Shown here one piece after another: positions 20,128 through 30,273 of a stretch of DNA of 64,000 nt (positions are counted from its first letter, which is position 1; each line of letters begins with the position of its first letter). Where the stretch lies: assembly GCF_003614885.1 (NCBI RefSeq), contig NZ_QZMS01000007.1:496001-560000 (forward strand). The letters are read 5' to 3'. This DNA comes from Photobacterium salinisoli (GTDB lineage Bacteria > Pseudomonadota > Gammaproteobacteria > Enterobacterales > Vibrionaceae). Under the pieces are notes generated by a model, which was not told the DNA's origin, did no database searches, and saw only the letters and a program-made list of their open reading frames with translations. The position numbers and the translations under genes are program-made.

Positions 20128-21459
20128 TTATTTTTCGAGCAGCGCACAATGGATTTTATAATCTTCAATCACCTGTTCACTGTATTGCTGGCAGGCGGTG
20201 ATTAACGCGTCCTCGTTACCGGGCAGGCTTTCGACCATGAAATGTTCGAAACGCACTGAGCGCCTGTCGCCGCGCGAATGGGCCAGCGCCAATGCCTCGC
20301 CACAGGCAGAGGCGTATTGGCAAAAGGCAGTGCAGGGATCTTTGTCATTTAAAACCAGATCTTCGGGTTTGACCGACAAACGAGCATGATGCCGTGAGCG
20401 AACCAGCCAGTGTTTATCCCGCCAGATAACCTCATCAAGCAATAAATCCGGTTGTCGCTGCATGAACCGCTGGCAGTCAGCGGTCAGATGAGCCGGATTG
20501 AGCGAGTTGACAGGATTGATATCAGGGAAAGCGAATATGGGGGCAGCCTGGCGTTGTTGTTTCACTTCCACAATATGGCACAGGGGCAAGTCGTCTATAC
20601 TTCTGACGTCATTTGGGCCAACCAGAAAATAATAACGCCCGACATTGTTCGAGCCAGTTCCGGCATCAAGGCGGATCACAATATCCAGTATCTCATCATC
20701 CAGATACGGCCGGAATGTTGTTTCCGCCTCCTCATACTCAGTCGTCTCGATTCGCTGGTATTTTAACGGCTTGTCAGCAAAACGCAGCCTGCCACTTTCA
20801 AAAGTGGTGGATTTGGCTAACTGGCTTTTGCTCAGAAAATCCTTCCCGCCAGCAGCTCGCTTCATGGCTTTGCGACAATATTTATCAAGTACATGATCAT
20901 CATCGAATTTTTTCAGGACATTGTATCTGGCATTGTTGTCCTCGATGACATGCTGCAGTGTTTTTAAGTAAGCCGACAGAAATGCCCCACAGGCCTGGTG
21001 GATGTCGTCCTTATTGACGGCGTTTAAATCGTCGTCGATAGCCAGCTCGTCTGTGAGATAGCGTCCTTCCAGTAACCCGCAGCCGAAATCGCTGGCCAGT
21101 GCCAGACTGGTCAGGTAGCGGGCCAGATCCCAGACACCATACCCGACACAGGCATCATCAAAATCGTTAGGAGAGAAGATAACCTGATCGCTTTGTGATC
21201 CTTCTTCGGTCAGAAAGCCAAAGTTAGTCAGGTGGCAGTCACCCATGATGAAAGTCTGGCCGGGTTTGGCCAGCAATAAGTCGGGCAGTACCAACATCCC
21301 CTGAGCAAGATCGGCATAAAACAGCTGTGCTGTGCCGCGAAAGAACTGGAACGGGCTCCAGGCCATTTTCTGGTGTTTGTTGAGCGCCATCGCGGCGTTG
21401 GGGGCGACGCCGTCAATAAGACAGATTTGTTGGCACAGAAACTCGCGTCGGGTTGTCAT
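20128..21459 (-). CDS. DUF2252 family protein
   Basis: The 443-residue product belongs to DUF2252, a kinase-like fold family of unknown substrate. The family motif FFRGTAQLFYADL is near residue 40 and the loop GDCHLTNFGFL stands near residue 74, followed by FSPNDFDDACVGYGVWDLAR, matching the His-x-Asn and Asp pairs of aminoglycoside-kinase-like folds. I choose the second of two in-frame ATG codons (21459) because AGAAG stands at a proper distance from it. The gene stands alone on the minus strand between the SDR and EamA genes. Confidence 0.88.
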   Translation of the reverse strand: MTTRREFLCQQICLIDGVAPNAAMALNKHQKMAWSPFQFFRGTAQLFYADLAQGMLVLPDLLLAKPGQTFIMGDCHLTNFGFLTEEGSQSDQVIFSPNDFDDACVGYGVWDLARYLTSLALASDFGCGLLEGRYLTDELAIDDDLNAVNKDDIHQACGAFLSAYLKTLQHVIEDNNARYNVLKKFDDDHVLDKYCRKAMKRAAGGKDFLSKSQLAKSTTFESGRLRFADKPLKYQRIETTEYEEAETTFRPYLDDEILDIVIRLDAGTGSNNVGRYYFLVGPNDVRSIDDLPLCHIVEVKQQRQAAPIFAFPDINPVNSLNPAHLTADCQRFMQRQPDLLLDEVIWRDKHWLVRSRHHARLSVKPEDLVLNDKDPCTAFCQYASACGEALALAHSRGDRRSVRFEHFMVESLPGNEDALITACQQYSEQVIEDYKIHCALLEK

Positions 21460-21647
21460 AATCATCTTCTGGTTTGGTGGCTATACCCTTACCAGTATTG
21501 TTGATGATCAAAAGAAATCTAGCTAAAGGGGGCAGGTTTGTACTCAATAAGCAGATGCCGGTTGCATTTTGCTGTGTTGAGACTGGGTCAGCAGCGGGTG
21601 GGTTACAAGGCAGCCGGCAGTAGAGATATCGGCCTGTTTTCTTTGAT

Positions 21648-21686
21648 ATAAAAATACCGCCCGAGTTACTCGGGCGGTATTTTTTT
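21648..21686. terminator. bidirectional terminator
   Basis: An 11- to 15-bp stem (ATACCGCCCGA with its complement) has a five-base loop. It is flanked by A and T runs, 13 bases after the EamA gene stop. Confidence 0.85.
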
Positions 21687-21698
21687 GATGACTTGAGA

Positions 21699-22634
21699 CT
21701 ATTTTGCCAGCGCTTCTTGTTCTGGTTTGGCAACCGCTGCCTGTGCAGCAGGCGAGCCGCGGCGGATCATGACCGTCATTGATAACAAGACAGTGACCAC
21801 GCCATAGCTGACTTCTTCCCAGGGAACCAGATTACCGCTGAATCGGTTAACCAGCAGTACCAGTACAGGGATCAGATAGGTGTAGGCCGATACCTGTTCA
21901 GGGGCCAGCGCGACGCTGCCTTGCTGGAACAGGAAGAAACTGATAGCTGTGGCGAACACCGCCAGATACCCGATACCCAGCCAAATATCAGCAGGAATTT
22001 GCGTCCATTGCACTTGCACCAGCTGAGGTGCTGTGGCGATGGTCAGTAAGCCTGTTGCGCAGATCAGTGTCCAGCAGGTCAGGTGGACGAAGGATTCGCC
22101 TCTGTAGCACTTTTTGACAATGATCGGATTAAGCGCCATACCCAGACAGCCCAGCAGATAAATTTTGTTAGAGGCTGTCATCGCGATAGAGCCAGCAGCA
22201 CTCAGATCGCCACGGAAAATAATCAGACCGGCACCCAGCATACCGCCCAGTAAAGCAAGCGTGACAGACATTGAGGTGCTGCGCTTGAACACGAACGCAG
22301 CCAGAATGGCGCTCATTAACGGCACAGTTGTATACAGGGCACTGGCGTCCAGCGGGCTGGTGTCGCGCAGAGCAATAAACATGGCAACAAAATAGCCCAG
22401 TGCCGGCAAGCTGATCAGCGTGTATCGGCCCAGATCTTTCGCGGAGGGGATACGGAACTGTCTTTTAGCAACCAGAATCCCGACAAACAGCAGGCTGGCC
22501 AGCAGGTAACGTACCCAAGTCACCACGAGTGGATCCATGGAAGCCATAATATAGCTACCAATCGGGAATGACAGGCTAATCAGCACAGTGAAGAAAAATA
22601 ACTTCAGGTGTGAAATTTGGTTCAATGACAACAT
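21699..22634 (-). CDS. EamA/DMT-family inner-membrane transporter
   Basis: The 311-residue protein has about ten hydrophobic helices in two repeated EamA halves. Each begins with the typical Pro-containing pattern: DPLVVTWVRYLLASLLF in the first half and PEQVSAYTYLIPVL in the second. These proteins usually export amino acids or metabolites; the substrate cannot be told from the sequence. AGAGAAG precedes the ATG by nine bases. The C-terminus is short and Ala/Glu-rich. It lies just after the purine nucleoside phosphorylase gene on the same strand but is separated from it by a terminator. Confidence 0.85.
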   Translation of the reverse strand: MLSLNQISHLKLFFFTVLISLSFPIGSYIMASMDPLVVTWVRYLLASLLFVGILVAKRQFRIPSAKDLGRYTLISLPALGYFVAMFIALRDTSPLDASALYTTVPLMSAILAAFVFKRSTSMSVTLALLGGMLGAGLIIFRGDLSAAGSIAMTASNKIYLLGCLGMALNPIIVKKCYRGESFVHLTCWTLICATGLLTIATAPQLVQVQWTQIPADIWLGIGYLAVFATAISFFLFQQGSVALAPEQVSAYTYLIPVLVLLVNRFSGNLVPWEEVSYGVVTVLLSMTVMIRRGSPAAQAAVAKPEQEALAK

Positions 22635-22724
22635 TCAACTTCTCTATGACTAAGATTAACTCGAAAACCAGAGCATTTAACCAAAACCTGACCCACAAGA
22701 CAAGAAAGTTTGACCCGAAAGTTA

Positions 22725-22755
22725 AATAAAAAACTGGCAATATTAGTTGCCAGTT
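22725..22755 (-). terminator. terminator after purine nucleoside phosphorylase
   Basis: On the minus strand a 9-bp stem (AACTGGCAA/TTGCCAGTT) with a six-base loop is followed by a T-rich run. It lies 40 bases behind the stop. Confidence 0.75.
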
Positions 22756-22792
22756 GTGATCTCTATCAGTCTGTTTGTTGTAAAATTACAAC

Positions 22793-23623
22793 TTATTGAC
22801 TGAAATGATGCTTGATGAAGGCTTTAATCAGTTGGATAAAGTCATGCTCTGCAAGTTTGGCGCAGCTCAGAGTCTGTTCGTGTGACAATGCCACATCGCC
22901 AAGTCCTTCAGCCATATTGGTAATGGCGCAGATAGCCAGAACCGGCAGACCGCAGTGAGCTGCAGCGATCACTTCAGGCACCACTGACATGCCGACTACA
23001 TCACCGCCCATGATTTGCATCATCCGGATCTCAGCCGCCGTTTCGAAGTTCGGGCCGGTGTAAGAAACGAATACCCCTTCGTTGACCTCAATCTTCTCTG
23101 CTGCCGCTACTGTTTTGGCTTCTTCACGCAATGTTTTGTCATAAGCATTGGCCAGACTGAAGAAACGCGGGCCGTAAGCAGGATCGTTCGGTCCGGTCAT
23201 CGGTGAGTCTGGCATGGTGTTGATGTGGTCACTGAAGATCACCAGCGAGCCGACGCCTATGCGCTCAGGCTGTAATGATCCTGCCGCGTTGGTGACCAGC
23301 ATGAATTCGCAGCCCAGTCGTTTGAAAGTACGTACCGGGTTAGTCATCACTTTCATGGTCTGGTGTTCATAAAAATGTCCGCGGCCTTTCATGCAAACCA
23401 CATCTATACCAAACATTTTACCCAGTACCAGTTCGCCGGAATGGCCTTCAACGGTACTGATTGGGAAGCCATCCAGCTCTTGGTAAGGAATAACGACGCG
23501 ATCGTCCAGTTCATCGGCCAGTACACCGAGGCCGGAGCCAAGAATAAAAGCGGCTTGAGGTTTGAAACCTGGCTTACGGGCATAGATGGTATCGAGTGCA
23601 TTGTTAACAGGATCTATGGTCAT
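22793..23623 (-). CDS. purine nucleoside phosphorylase (trimeric, inosine/guanosine type)
   Basis: The 276-residue product cleaves purine nucleosides with phosphate to free base and ribose-1-phosphate. The phosphate site ILGSGLGVLAD, the GRGHFYEH motif and TNAAGSL are all present. GPNFETAAEIRMM with the later ITNMAEGLGD completes the pattern of the trimeric PNP family, as in E. coli XapA, not the hexameric DeoD type. I start at MTIDPVNNAL (23623), where AAGGA lies ten bases upstream; the longer reading from 23674 is unsupported. A terminator follows. Confidence 0.93.
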   Translation of the reverse strand: MTIDPVNNALDTIYARKPGFKPQAAFILGSGLGVLADELDDRVVIPYQELDGFPISTVEGHSGELVLGKMFGIDVVCMKGRGHFYEHQTMKVMTNPVRTFKRLGCEFMLVTNAAGSLQPERIGVGSLVIFSDHINTMPDSPMTGPNDPAYGPRFFSLANAYDKTLREEAKTVAAAEKIEVNEGVFVSYTGPNFETAAEIRMMQIMGGDVVGMSVVPEVIAAAHCGLPVLAICAITNMAEGLGDVALSHEQTLSCAKLAEHDFIQLIKAFIKHHFSQ

Positions 23624-24093
23624 GTCTGTGTCCTTGGGTAATGGCACTGAAGTGCAGCTTGCTGATAACGCCAATGTAGTCGATCATTTGTCTGTGAAAT
23701 GTCGTTAAAATGGCGGTATTTGTTTTGAAAAAAGAACAACGCCTGCCAGGGATGAAAAGTAAGAGGCTAAAAGGCATGACATGGAGCCAGCGTATTACGT
23801 TGAAAAAGTTGTATCGCTGCTGACATATTCGCGTTATTGCCAGGGAAGACAGCACACCCGCAGCTGAAAATTTTTTAAACACTGTCGCGGCTCTACTGAA
23901 GAATCAGGCTGAGTCGTGCTGAATGTCTTTTTACTATGCAGGTATTCAACGTAAAGCCTGTGCCGATGTTCACATTTTTGTCCTTCCGAACACCAAAACA
24001 ATACTCAACTTGATGTGTATTGATCCAGATCTATAAAAAGGGTGAATTTTTCACCAACAATGGCTGTTCAACCACTCGTAAGGAGTCGCAGAC
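23624..24093. other. divergent intergenic region
   Basis: About 470 bp separate the divergent phosphorylase and adhP genes, and both promoters should be here. I saw no gene with start signals and no repeat or RNA that I recognise. Confidence 0.5.
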
Positions 24094-25110
24094 ATGAAAG
24101 CCGCTGTTGTGAATAAATTCAAAGGGAAACTGGAAATCAAAGATATTCCTCTGCCTGCTGTCAAACCCCGTGACATACTGGTGAAAATTCATGCCTGTGG
24201 GGTGTGTCATACCGATTTACATGCCTGTCACGGCGACTGGCCGGTGAAACCCAAAATGCCTTTGGTGCCGGGCCATGAAGGGGTCGGCGAAATTGTCCAG
24301 GTGGGCAGTGAAATCCATCATCTCAAGATAGGTGATCGGGTAGGCGTGCCCTGGCTGTATTCGGCGTGCGGTCATTGTGAGTATTGTCTGTCCGGTCGTG
24401 AAACGCTGTGTCTGGATCAGCAAAATGCCGGCTATTCTGTCGATGGCGGTTATGCTGAGTACTGCCTGGCGCATGGTGAATATGTAGTGAAAATTCCGGA
24501 CGGATTGTCTTATGTCGATGCCGCGCCTTTGTTCTGCGCGGGGGTGACCACCTACAAAGCGCTGAAAGTGACTGAGGTCAAACCTGGCCAGTGGGTCGCT
24601 ATTATCGGTGTGGGCGGTTTAGGCCACCTGGCCGTTCAGTATGCCAAAGCCATGGGAATGAACGTCATCGCGGTGGATACCGGCGCCGAGAAAATGGCGC
24701 TGGCGAAAGAACTGGGCGCTGAACACTGTATCGATTTCATGCAAGAAAAGCCGTCCGAAGCCATTCACCGGCTGGTGGGCGGCGCGCATGGTGTTGTGTG
24801 TACGGCAGTGTCCAAGCCTGCGTTCGAAGAGGCTTACCGCTCGGTGCGCCGTGGTGGCAGCTGTGTGCTGGTGGGCTTGCCGCCGGAAGACATGCCAATA
24901 CCTATCTTTGATACCGTACTGAATGGCACCAAAGTGATTGGCTCAATTGTCGGCACGCGTCAGGACTTACAGGAATGCCTGCAATTTGCCGCGGAAGGCA
25001 AGGTGAAAGCCATTACTGAAGTGAAAGCGCTGGAAGATATTAATGAGATTTTTGATGACATGATCAAAGGTGAAATCACAGGACGAATAGTGATGAACCT
25101 GGAGTCATAA
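24094..25110 (+). CDS. adhP: zinc-dependent alcohol dehydrogenase AdhP
   Basis: The 338-residue protein is of the usual length for the propanol-preferring, NAD-linked alcohol dehydrogenases. The catalytic zinc site appears as CGVCHTDLH (residue 36 on) with GHEGVGEI (His about 59). The structural zinc Cys cluster is [15 protein letters not shown] (about 90-104). The NAD-binding motif [10 protein letters not shown] is at about residue 170. AAGGAG lies ten bases before the ATG. It oxidises primary alcohols or reduces aldehydes in the cytoplasm. It stands alone with its own terminator. Confidence 0.95.
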   Translation: MKAAVVNKFKGKLEIKDIPLPAVKPRDILVKIHACGVCHTDLHACHGDWPVKPKMPLVPGHEGVGEIVQVGSEIHHLKIGDRVGVPWLYSACGHCEYCLSGRETLCLDQQNAGYSVDGGYAEYCLAHGEYVVKIPDGLSYVDAAPLFCAGVTTYKALKVTEVKPGQWVAIIGVGGLGHLAVQYAKAMGMNVIAVDTGAEKMALAKELGAEHCIDFMQEKPSEAIHRLVGGAHGVVCTAVSKPAFEEAYRSVRRGGSCVLVGLPPEDMPIPIFDTVLNGTKVIGSIVGTRQDLQECLQFAAEGKVKAITEVKALEDINEIFDDMIKGEITGRIVMNLES

Positions 25111-25126
25111 TCATCTGACTTTGGCT

Positions 25127-25164
25127 AAATCCCTCTTGGTGCAAACCCGGAGGGATTTTATTTT
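25127..25164 (+). terminator. adhP terminator
   Basis: The stem AAATCCCTC/GAGGGATTT has a 14-base loop and is followed by TATTTT. It lies 16 bases after the adhP stop. Confidence 0.8.
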
Positions 25165-25441
25165 CAGCGGCGTTATCGTCTTTGTTGAATGTCAATGGTG
25201 TCGATTACATCAAACTTTTTTGGTGAAATTATGAATTTCACCAGCTGAAATACCCGCACAGATTCCAATTCTCAATGAACTAAACCACACTCTGTTGCAT
25301 AGTTGCACTTATCAGCTTGTGCAGCTTGCCGCCATATCAAATCGAAGTCTGTCTGACGTACGCCTGATGTTCTGCATCAGGTGTTGATGGTGATTTGTTG
25401 TGTTTACAGAACAAATAAACGTCAATGTGTTAGGTGAAAAC
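25165..25441. other. intergenic region before the VWA lipoprotein gene
   Basis: About 280 bp with no gene. It should hold the promoter of the next gene; a short imperfect inverted repeat (CGCCTGATG and CATCAGG, about 25361-25381) is the only structure noticed. Confidence 0.4.
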
Positions 25442-27625
25442 ATGAGAAAGGATATTCAAATCGCGATGCTGGCAGTACTGACCAGCGTATTAACTGCCTG
25501 CTGGGATGATGATAAAGATGATGATTCATCCGGAGCCGAGAGAAATGCGTTGATTCGAACGGAAGCGTTAGCTATCAACGATTCGCACTGCGCCTCCGGG
25601 GGGCTGCGGATTATTGCCGGTTACGATGAAAACCAGAATGCGCAGCTGGATGAGGCAGAATACGTATCGTCAAAGTATGTATGTAACGACGGTCAGCAAA
25701 GTTCAGATGGTGAAGGGAACCCAATCTTTGATGAGGCATTGGTTGGGATTGCCTTTATTGCCAAAGAGGATGTGAATTGCCCGGCAGGCGGGCAGAAGAT
25801 CTACATGGGAGTGGATAAGAATAACAATCAGATACTGGACAGTGATGAAATTACTGACACAGAAATTCTCTGCAGCGACGGAACGCTGAATGCGCCGGAG
25901 TCTGTGATTAATGCGCTGACTGCCTCGCCTGCGACAGTAGTGAGTAACGGTGTTTCTGTGCTTGAGGCAACGATATCCAATGCTTCGCAAGTGGATGAGA
26001 TCCAATGGACAGATCAGAACGGTAAATTGTTGTCTCCAAGAAGCAGTAGCGAGCCACATATCCTGGATCTGCAGGCGGGTCCGGATCTCGGGCAGTTTAC
26101 ATTCACGGTGAGTATTGAAAAGCAGAACGCCGGCGGTAAGCAGGTACTGCAGTCAAAATCGATTACGATCACGGTCAGCCAAGCTCCGTCGGCCACTCAA
26201 ACAGTGTCGCTTGAAACCCGTCAGGTCTTTCTGCCGGATGATTTTACGATGTCGCCAGTGACTGGGGATATCTCTGGCACCGTGATTTACGGGGATCCGA
26301 AAACGGAGTCTGCGAGTTCGCGAATGATGGCAATTCCAACACCGGAAGAGACTGAGCTGGTGGGCTTTGTCGTTGAACGAGGCGCACTGAATCAGGGCAC
26401 TACAGCTCAGCAAATTTTGCAAACCATGGTGAATGCGGTCAGCCAGCATTTACCATCAGCGGGAGATCGGATCGAACAGCTTTCTCAGACTGTGCTGGAA
26501 AATGGCAATGTGTCTGCCAGCTATAACATCACACTCAATACTGCCATGCTGCCAACCAATTTGCTCCATCTCCTGCTTCAGCAAATGGCTGTGAATGTGA
26601 TTGGTGGCGCGACAGATACGTTAATGCCAGCGTCGACAGAAGTGGCAGTCTCGTCGTTTCAGTTTGATCTGGTTGTGAGTTATAACCCGTTGCAAGATAG
26701 CCTGATTATGACGGCCACACTGGTGGATAAAAATCATGTCGGACGTTATGCGGATGTCATCAGTGCCACGACATCCGAAACTATCAGTGCGGCGCTGGGT
26801 TCAACCTTGCTGTTACAGTCAGATCAGTTCACCGCTGTTGAACAGACTCGCTCGAAAGCAGATTTTTTCTTTGTTATTGATAACTCGGGCAGCATGTCAG
26901 ATGAACAGAATGAGCTGAGCCGCTTGACTCAAAGTTTTATTCAAACCATAGGGGCTTCCGGAATCGATTATCAGGTCGGTACGATCACAACAGACTCGGA
27001 TCAGCTACGTGGCGTTGGGTTTACCCATGATGCGACGCAAATTGAAGCGGACTTCATCCCGGGTACTCACGGGAGTGCGACGGAGCGAGGGATATTTTTT
27101 GCTGAGAAGGCACTGGATCCGGTTAACGGGACGGTCACTCAGGCCGGATATCCCCGGGTTGGCGCGTCACTTTCAGTCATTATTGTCAGTGATGAGCCAA
27201 GTCAGTACGGCAATAATCCGCCGTTTGACCCAAGTCAAAACCTGTTCGTGGATAACGGCTATCGCGTCTATGCCATTGTGAAACCGGGGCATGCCAGTAT
27301 CAGTCAATATGATGATTTAGCGGTATCTACGCTTGGAAAAATACTGAACATTGATTTGATTTCCGAATACGACAACTTCATGAATACGGTGGCAAATAAT
27401 GCAGGGGCAACCAGTGCAGGCTACAAATTGTCGTTGGCCGCAACCCATCAGATCCTGTCTTCTTCTTTATCAGTGAAAGTGGATGGTGTTGCGGTACAGC
27501 GCAGCACGGCAAATGGCTGGCAGTACTATCCGTTGTCGCAAGCTGTTGTGTTCACCGGTGCCGCGATTCCGGCGGTAGGTGCCACAATTACTATTGCCTA
27601 TCAATATGTACAAACCACACCATAA
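25442..27625 (+). CDS. VWA-domain surface lipoprotein with EF-hand-like repeats
   Basis: The 727-residue protein begins with a lipoprotein signal peptide (lipobox LTSVLTAC, Cys about residue 20), then a very acidic linker (DDDKDDDSS). Two repeats of about 50 residues follow, each with Cys, a calcium-loop-like run (DENQNAQLDEAEY, DKNNNQILDSDEI) and a closing Cys. A beta-sandwich stretch leads to a von Willebrand A domain at about residue 480, with the metal-site motif FFVIDNSGSMSDE. It should be anchored in the outer membrane. Ribosome binding near 25430 supports the ATG at 25442 rather than 25400. Adhesion or binding is likely but unproved. It is alone with a terminator behind. Confidence 0.85.
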   Translation: MRKDIQIAMLAVLTSVLTACWDDDKDDDSSGAERNALIRTEALAINDSHCASGGLRIIAGYDENQNAQLDEAEYVSSKYVCNDGQQSSDGEGNPIFDEALVGIAFIAKEDVNCPAGGQKIYMGVDKNNNQILDSDEITDTEILCSDGTLNAPESVINALTASPATVVSNGVSVLEATISNASQVDEIQWTDQNGKLLSPRSSSEPHILDLQAGPDLGQFTFTVSIEKQNAGGKQVLQSKSITITVSQAPSATQTVSLETRQVFLPDDFTMSPVTGDISGTVIYGDPKTESASSRMMAIPTPEETELVGFVVERGALNQGTTAQQILQTMVNAVSQHLPSAGDRIEQLSQTVLENGNVSASYNITLNTAMLPTNLLHLLLQQMAVNVIGGATDTLMPASTEVAVSSFQFDLVVSYNPLQDSLIMTATLVDKNHVGRYADVISATTSETISAALGSTLLLQSDQFTAVEQTRSKADFFFVIDNSGSMSDEQNELSRLTQSFIQTIGASGIDYQVGTITTDSDQLRGVGFTHDATQIEADFIPGTHGSATERGIFFAEKALDPVNGTVTQAGYPRVGASLSVIIVSDEPSQYGNNPPFDPSQNLFVDNGYRVYAIVKPGHASISQYDDLAVSTLGKILNIDLISEYDNFMNTVANNAGATSAGYKLSLAATHQILSSSLSVKVDGVAVQRSTANGWQYYPLSQAVVFTGAAIPAVGATITIAYQYVQTTP

Positions 27626-27637
27626 ATGATGCATCAC

Positions 27638-27670
27638 AGCCGGGCTGACAGGGGTCAGCCCGCTGTTTTT
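27638..27670 (+). terminator. terminator after the VWA gene
   Basis: GGGCTGAC (27642-27649) pairs with GTCAGCCC (27654-27661). The flanking AGC/GCT extends the stem, and five T follow. Confidence 0.85.
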
Positions 27671-27794
27671 AGCGTGTTGTTTCGTTTGTTCAAGTGGAAC
27701 GGTAAGAAAGGTCACTTTTTTTTCACTGTCTACTTGTCTTCATACCGTTTCGTGCTATTTTCTCGCGACAAATGTCTATCTGGAGTTTATGACT

Positions 27795-28367
27795 ATGCCT
27801 AAGGCAAGTGATATTAAAAAGTCTGCAGCTATTGAACACGAAGGTAAGGTGTATTTTGTTAAAGAAATCAACAAACTAACACCAAGTGGCCGCGCCGGTA
27901 ACAGCCTTTACCGTATGCGTATGTATGATGTGGCAACCAACGCGAAAGCGGATGTGAGCTTCAAAGCCGATGACATCATCACATTGGCAGACTTTAGTCG
28001 CCATGCCGCGTCTTTCTCTTACATTGACGGTGAAGAGTATATCTTCATGGACAATGAGGATTACACCCCTTATCACTTCCACAAAGATGTGATTGAAGAA
28101 GAGTTGCTGTTTATTACAGAAGACATTCAGGGCCTGCATGTGCTGGTAGTGAATGGTGCGCCGGTGGCGCTGGAATTGCCGTCTACCGTTGATTTGGAAA
28201 TTGTAGAAACCGACCCTTCCATCAAAGGGGCTTCTGCCAGTGCGCGAACAAAACCTGCTGTGCTGAGCACAGGTTTATCGGTACAGGTGCCAGAGTATAT
28301 TGCCACCGGTGATCGCATTCGTGTGAATACCCTGGAACACAAATATATGAACCGTGTAGAGAAGTAA
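27795..28367 (+). CDS. efpL: EfpL (YeiP), elongation factor P paralogue
   Basis: The 190-residue product matches E. coli YeiP/EfpL in length and sequence, for example DIIEELLF-like [25 protein letters not shown] and [15 protein letters not shown] proteins bind between the ribosomal P and E sites and free ribosomes stalled on proline and similar motifs. At the loop tip, where EF-P carries a modified lysine, this protein has an arginine (TPSGRAG), as expected for EfpL. The second ATG (27795, MPKASDIKK) gives the family's N-terminus and better spacing from GGAG than the ATG at 27789. Single gene. Confidence 0.92.
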   Translation: MPKASDIKKSAAIEHEGKVYFVKEINKLTPSGRAGNSLYRMRMYDVATNAKADVSFKADDIITLADFSRHAASFSYIDGEEYIFMDNEDYTPYHFHKDVIEEELLFITEDIQGLHVLVVNGAPVALELPSTVDLEIVETDPSIKGASASARTKPAVLSTGLSVQVPEYIATGDRIRVNTLEHKYMNRVEK

Positions 28368-28384
28368 ATTTCTCTGCATTGCTG

Positions 28385-28447
28385 GAAAAAGCCGCAGCAA
28401 GATGTGCTCCCTGAATGCCGGACACTTTTGTTATGCGGTTTTTTTTG
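28385..28447 (+). terminator. probable efpL terminator
   Basis: AAAGCCGCA near 28386 pairs with TGCGGTTTTT near 28434 across a loop of about 40 bases, followed by a T run. The long loop lowers confidence. Confidence 0.5.
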
Positions 28448-28553
28448 AACAGCCTCCCAGCATGCCTGCTTCTGTTTGCACTGCCATTAACTATCGTTAA
28501 GATATGCAACACACTTTTATCTGCTGACCCAGCTTCTGTTCGGAAGAGTTAAT

Positions 28554-29051
28554 ATGAAAAAGGCACTGTCCAGCCTCATTACTTTATTTATGCTTCAGGG
28601 TTGTGCCGGATATGTGGGAGGCGATCTGGAAGATGTCGTTGTTGATACCTATCTTGATCAGTGCCGGTATACGCCCACCTATTATGAAATGAAAGTGTAT
28701 ACCGATGCGAAGAATGACTACGCTGATGAAAACATCTCCGGCATTATTGCCACTTATACCTTAGGACTGTTTCCGACCTACTGGCTGTCTGAAGTACACA
28801 GCAAAGTCACGATCGAAGCTCAGGGCAAAGAGGTATATGCCAGAGAAGATGTCAGTCGTATTCACACATTCTATGGTTTTTTATGGTTGCTGTTTTTAAG
28901 TGATGACAGTGTGAATGCGCTGCGGGCGGATGAAGGTTCAGGTCTGCGTGTTATTGAAGGCATACAGGACAGGGCAGTGGCAAAAACGCTGAATGAAATG
29001 CCTGACAGCATTGATATTAATGAACTGTGTGTCACATATCTGGATTTATAA
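28554..29051 (+). CDS. lipoprotein of unknown function
   Basis: The 165-residue product has a lipoprotein signal peptide (MKKALSSLITLFMLQGC, Cys about residue 17). The mature part is about 148 residues and includes a hydrophobic stretch (TLGLFPTYWLS) and a second one (FYGFLWLLFLS) that could associate with the membrane. GGAAGAG stands seven bases before the ATG. It stands alone between efpL and an ABC transporter operon. The family is not recognised. Confidence 0.75.
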   Translation: MKKALSSLITLFMLQGCAGYVGGDLEDVVVDTYLDQCRYTPTYYEMKVYTDAKNDYADENISGIIATYTLGLFPTYWLSEVHSKVTIEAQGKEVYAREDVSRIHTFYGFLWLLFLSDDSVNALRADEGSGLRVIEGIQDRAVAKTLNEMPDSIDINELCVTYLDL

Positions 29052-29391
29052 TATTTTTGCTTATCTGTCTGCCGTATCGGTAGGTTTTCCTGTTATCCGT
29101 GGTGTTAAATTTGTTAATAATGAGCCCACTGTCAAATAATCAACTTAAATATCATCCATTGTGATTGGCTTCAACTTCCGCAATCTGTGCTACCCGCTGC
29201 TGTTTATATCGTGATTTAGTACTGGCTAATGCCATCAATATGACTATTTATGCCATAAATCAGCATGAGGCTGAAATTTGCCCTGATTGTTTTCTGTTCA
29301 ATCTCAATTGAGTTTGCAAGATTTAATTTGCTATAACCATCCTCGTATTAGTTCGATACATCAGCATTTTGATAACGATAAGGATACAAGG
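29052..29391. other. intergenic region before the amino-acid ABC operon
   Basis: About 340 bp of mostly AT-rich DNA. A short palindrome (TTTATGCCATAAA, near 29246) is a possible operator. No gene or known RNA is seen. Confidence 0.4.
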
Positions 29392-30195
29392 ATGTCTATG
29401 CGTAAATTTGTAAGCAGTGTTGTGGCAGCCTGTGCATTGTTAGGCACGTCAGTGTCTGCCACTGCAGGCCCGGTACTGGATGATATTGTTAAAACCGGCG
29501 AGCTTCGCGTCTGTTTTGACGCCGGTTATATGCCGTTTGAAATGAAAAGCAAAAACGGCTCTTTTGTCGGTTTTGATATTGATATCGGTAAAATGATGGC
29601 CCGCCAGATGGGGGTGAAATATGTGCCGGTTAACACCGCCTGGGACGGTATTATTCCCACTCTTCTGACAGGTAAGTGCCACATTATTAATGCAGGTATG
29701 ACCATCAATGCGCAGCGCAATATGCGCGTAAATTTCGCAGAACCCTACATCATTGTCGGTCAGACTATTCTGCTCAATCCTGAGCTTGAAGGTAAGATCA
29801 AAAGCTACAAAGACCTGAACGACAGCAAATACACCATTGCGACTAAGCTTGGCACCACAGGCGAGCAAGCAATCAAGCGTATGATCAGCAAAGCTAAGCT
29901 CAATGTGTTTGAAACTCAGTCTGATGCCGTGCTGGAAGTGGCAAACGGCAAAGCGGATGCCTTCATTTACGACATGCCGTTTAACGCTATTTATGCCTCG
30001 CAGAATACCGGCAAGGTGGTCCACCTTGAGCAGCCATTCACTTATGAACCCTTAGGCTGGGCGGTCGCCCAGGGCGATATGGATATGCTGAACTTCCTCA
30101 ATAACTTCCTGCGTCAGATCAAAGGCGACGGGACGTATGAGCGCATCTACGACAAATGGTTTAAAGACAACAGCTGGCTGAGCCAGGTGCAATAA
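29392..30195 (+). CDS. amino-acid ABC transporter, periplasmic binding protein
   Basis: The 267-residue protein has a Sec signal peptide (MSMRKFVSSVVAACALLGTSVSATA) and the family 3 solute-binding fold of polar amino-acid transporters: GELRVCFDAGYMPFEM, FVGFDIDIGK, AWDGIIPTLLTGK and NMRVNFAEPYI. The Arg that binds the ligand carboxylate is in the RNMRVNF segment. The ATG at 29392 follows AAGGAT and a second AAGG. It opens a three-gene operon with a permease and an ATPase. The amino acid carried cannot be told from the sequence. Confidence 0.92.
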   Translation: MSMRKFVSSVVAACALLGTSVSATAGPVLDDIVKTGELRVCFDAGYMPFEMKSKNGSFVGFDIDIGKMMARQMGVKYVPVNTAWDGIIPTLLTGKCHIINAGMTINAQRNMRVNFAEPYIIVGQTILLNPELEGKIKSYKDLNDSKYTIATKLGTTGEQAIKRMISKAKLNVFETQSDAVLEVANGKADAFIYDMPFNAIYASQNTGKVVHLEQPFTYEPLGWAVAQGDMDMLNFLNNFLRQIKGDGTYERIYDKWFKDNSWLSQVQ

Positions 30196-30273
30196 ACCCG
30201 ATAACGGCTGGCCGCTGAGCCAGCCGTGCAATCTCGCTGTTTTCTCATTCCGACACGCCTAAGGAAGAAGTAT

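Noticed and set aside
23624-24093. A 92-codon minus-strand frame upstream of the phosphorylase
   Set aside because: It has no ribosome binding site and its sequence is not protein-like.
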